Positions 62,950 to 64,000 of a stretch of DNA of 64,000 nt are shown piece after piece; the first letter of the stretch is position 1; every line of letters starts with the position of its first letter. The notes below the pieces were generated by a model. The model was not told the DNA's origin. It saw only the letters and a list, made by a program, of their open reading frames with translations, and did no database searches. Origin of the DNA: Caedibacter sp052030685. GTDB taxonomy: Bacteria; Pseudomonadota; Gammaproteobacteria; Francisellales; Francisellaceae. Location of the stretch: NCBI RefSeq assembly GCF_052030685.1, contig NZ_JBQAJM010000011.1, positions 1 through 64,000 on the forward strand. The letters are read 5' to 3'. Position numbers and translations under genes: made by a program.

Positions 62950-63116
62950 TATACCACTCGTGAATCATTTTGCGTTGTTTAATGTCAAATAAGTTTTTGA
63001 TAATTTTGAGTCATTGGATTGCAGGCAATAGCAAGGACTATTAGCAATATCAAATGGCTCAAAAGAACAAGAAATTCAATGGCAGAAAGACTGTAAAATG
63101 GTTTGCGGGTGGTATA
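62950..63116. repeat. MITE-like repeat family 1, long copy (about 167 bp)
   Basis: The ends TATACCACTCGTGAATCATTTTGC and GTAAAATGGTTTGCGGGTGGTATA are inverted. The interior shares GGATTGCAGGCAATAGCAAGGACTATT-type sequence with 20570-20734. It occupies about half of the 341-base gap upstream of sucC and may affect its promoter. The remaining gap shows no ORF. Confidence 0.75.
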
Positions 63117-63200
63117 TACTTGCCGGTGTTTTCGTTTTTGTGTCGATCAGCACATGAAAATTTTGTTAAACAAACCATAAAGTTAAATAGTGAGAAAGAT

Positions 63201-64000
63201 ATGAATTTACATGAATATCAAGCAAAACAGCTTTTTGCTGAATACGGCTTACCGGTATCAAAAGGTTATGCTGTTGAAAGCGTTGAAGAAGCGTTGGTTG
63301 CTGTTGATAAAATTGGTGGTGACATGTGGGTTGTTAAGGCTCAGGTTCACGCAGGCGGTCGCGGTAAAGCGGGTGGCGTGAAGCTAGTTTCTAACAAGGA
63401 AGATGTTGCTAATTTTGTGAAAAACATGATGGGTACACGTCTTGTTACTTTCCAAACCGATGAAAACGGTCAGCCAGTTAGCAAAATCCTTATCGAAAGC
63501 TGCACTGATATTGCCAAAGAATTATATCTAAGCGCGGTTGTTGATCGTAGCACGCGTCGTATTATCTTTATGGCATCAACTGAAGGTGGTGTTGAAATTG
63601 AAGAAGTTGCAGAAAAAACACCTGAGAAAATCTTCAAAGAAATTGTTGATCCTGTCGTCGGCGCACAACCTTATCAAGCACGTAAAATTGCGTTTAAGCT
63701 TGGCTTAGAAGGTAATCAAATCAAGCAATTCACTAAGATTTTCTTAGGTCTTGCCAAGATGTTTCAAGAAAGAGATCTTGAACTTTTAGAAATCAATCCT
63801 TTGGTGATCACCAAAGAAGGCAACCTTCATTGTTTAGATGCTAAAGTAGCTGTTGATGGCAATGCATTATATCGCCAACCACAATTAGCTGAATGGCGTG
63901 ACTTATCGCAAGAAGATGAGCGTGAAGCACGTGCGGCTGAGTGGGAACTTAATTATGTTGCATTAGATGGTGACATCGGATGCATGGTTAATGGTGCTGG
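63201..64000 (+). CDS. sucC: Succinyl-CoA synthetase beta subunit (partial, 3' end outside window)
   Basis: 266 codons are visible. The ATP-grasp start MNLHEYQAKQLFAEYGLPVSKGYAVE, the VKAQVHAGGRGKAGGVKL segment and LELLEINPLVITKEGNLHCLDAKV (magnesium/ATP site) identify SucC of the TCA cycle. GAGAAAG lies just before the ATG at 63201. The frame runs open to the window end at GDIGCMVNGAG; sucD would be expected next. Confidence 0.97.
   Translation, partial: MNLHEYQAKQLFAEYGLPVSKGYAVESVEEALVAVDKIGGDMWVVKAQVHAGGRGKAGGVKLVSNKEDVANFVKNMMGTRLVTFQTDENGQPVSKILIESCTDIAKELYLSAVVDRSTRRIIFMASTEGGVEIEEVAEKTPEKIFKEIVDPVVGAQPYQARKIAFKLGLEGNQIKQFTKIFLGLAKMFQERDLELLEINPLVITKEGNLHCLDAKVAVDGNALYRQPQLAEWRDLSQEDEREARAAEWELNYVALDGDIGCMVNGA

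Overview
The window is an AT-rich, gene-dense stretch of a Gram-negative chromosome. KDO synthesis genes (kdsB, kdsD), an ArnT-type lipid A glycosyltransferase, SpoT, CsrA, GlnD, NusB, Fis and RmuC all point to a gammaproteobacterium. Low GC, an MHS-type transporter, the many LysM envelope proteins and a plant-like ketol-acid reductoisomerase suggest the Francisella / Fastidiosibacteraceae (Thiotrichales) or Legionella side of the class. That placement is inference and no species is claimed. No prophage, integrase, transposase, CRISPR array or rRNA operon was seen.

Layout. 1-530: a CDS tail and a tRNA-Thr/tRNA-Asp pair behind a good sigma70 promoter. 640-7490: rlmH-yaaA, a minus-strand run (PP-loop thiolase-like gene, tusA, ycaR-like, kdsB, HIT protein), then prlC-yraN. 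7580-14470: M50 protease, Mth938-like protein, lipoprotein, Sfp-type PPTase, a FitAB-like toxin-antitoxin pair, proS, kdsD, Fis-like regulator. 14670-25680: uvrB, glnD, fabI, a LOG-family gene, and a run of rhodanese-ispF-yhcB-like-truD-FAD oxidoreductase. 25680-38600: spoT, csrA, a four-gene LysM lipoprotein/TolC/adaptor/MacB export operon, an SDR, a YiiX-like hydrolase, an OmpA-like barrel fused to LysM, a second OMP, an MHS transporter and a Tim44-like protein. 38620-47380: ArnT-like transferase, nusB, a GGDEF-EAL protein, YeiH-like exporter with rsmG, and divergent ilvY-like/ilvC. 47620-55020: LysM lipoprotein, purE, a GDPD-CinA fusion, rmuC, a DinJ-YafQ module, upp with a methyltransferase, and a PheC-like periplasmic protein. 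55067-61765: a complete-looking thiamin operon, thiC-thiO-thiS-thiG-(DUF523/DUF1722)-thiDE, under a TPP riboswitch. 61980-64000: prepilin peptidase and the start of sucC.

The most informative signals are these. (1) Two MITE-like repeat families and a third palindromic repeat are scattered between genes; one copy appears to supply a -35 box. (2) Seven-base tandem repeats lie between ilvY and ilvC. (3) IlvC is strikingly plant-like. (4) A MacA-like adaptor has lost its alpha-hairpin inside a TolC/MacB operon that begins with a LysM lipoprotein. (5) Three LysM envelope proteins carry paired cysteines, one of them fused to an outer-membrane barrel. (6) A GDPD domain is fused to a CinA-type domain. 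(7) A TudS-like DUF523/DUF1722 gene sits inside the thiamin operon, and a PP-loop thiolase-like gene is coupled to tusA. No single large undescribed defence or secretion system was found.
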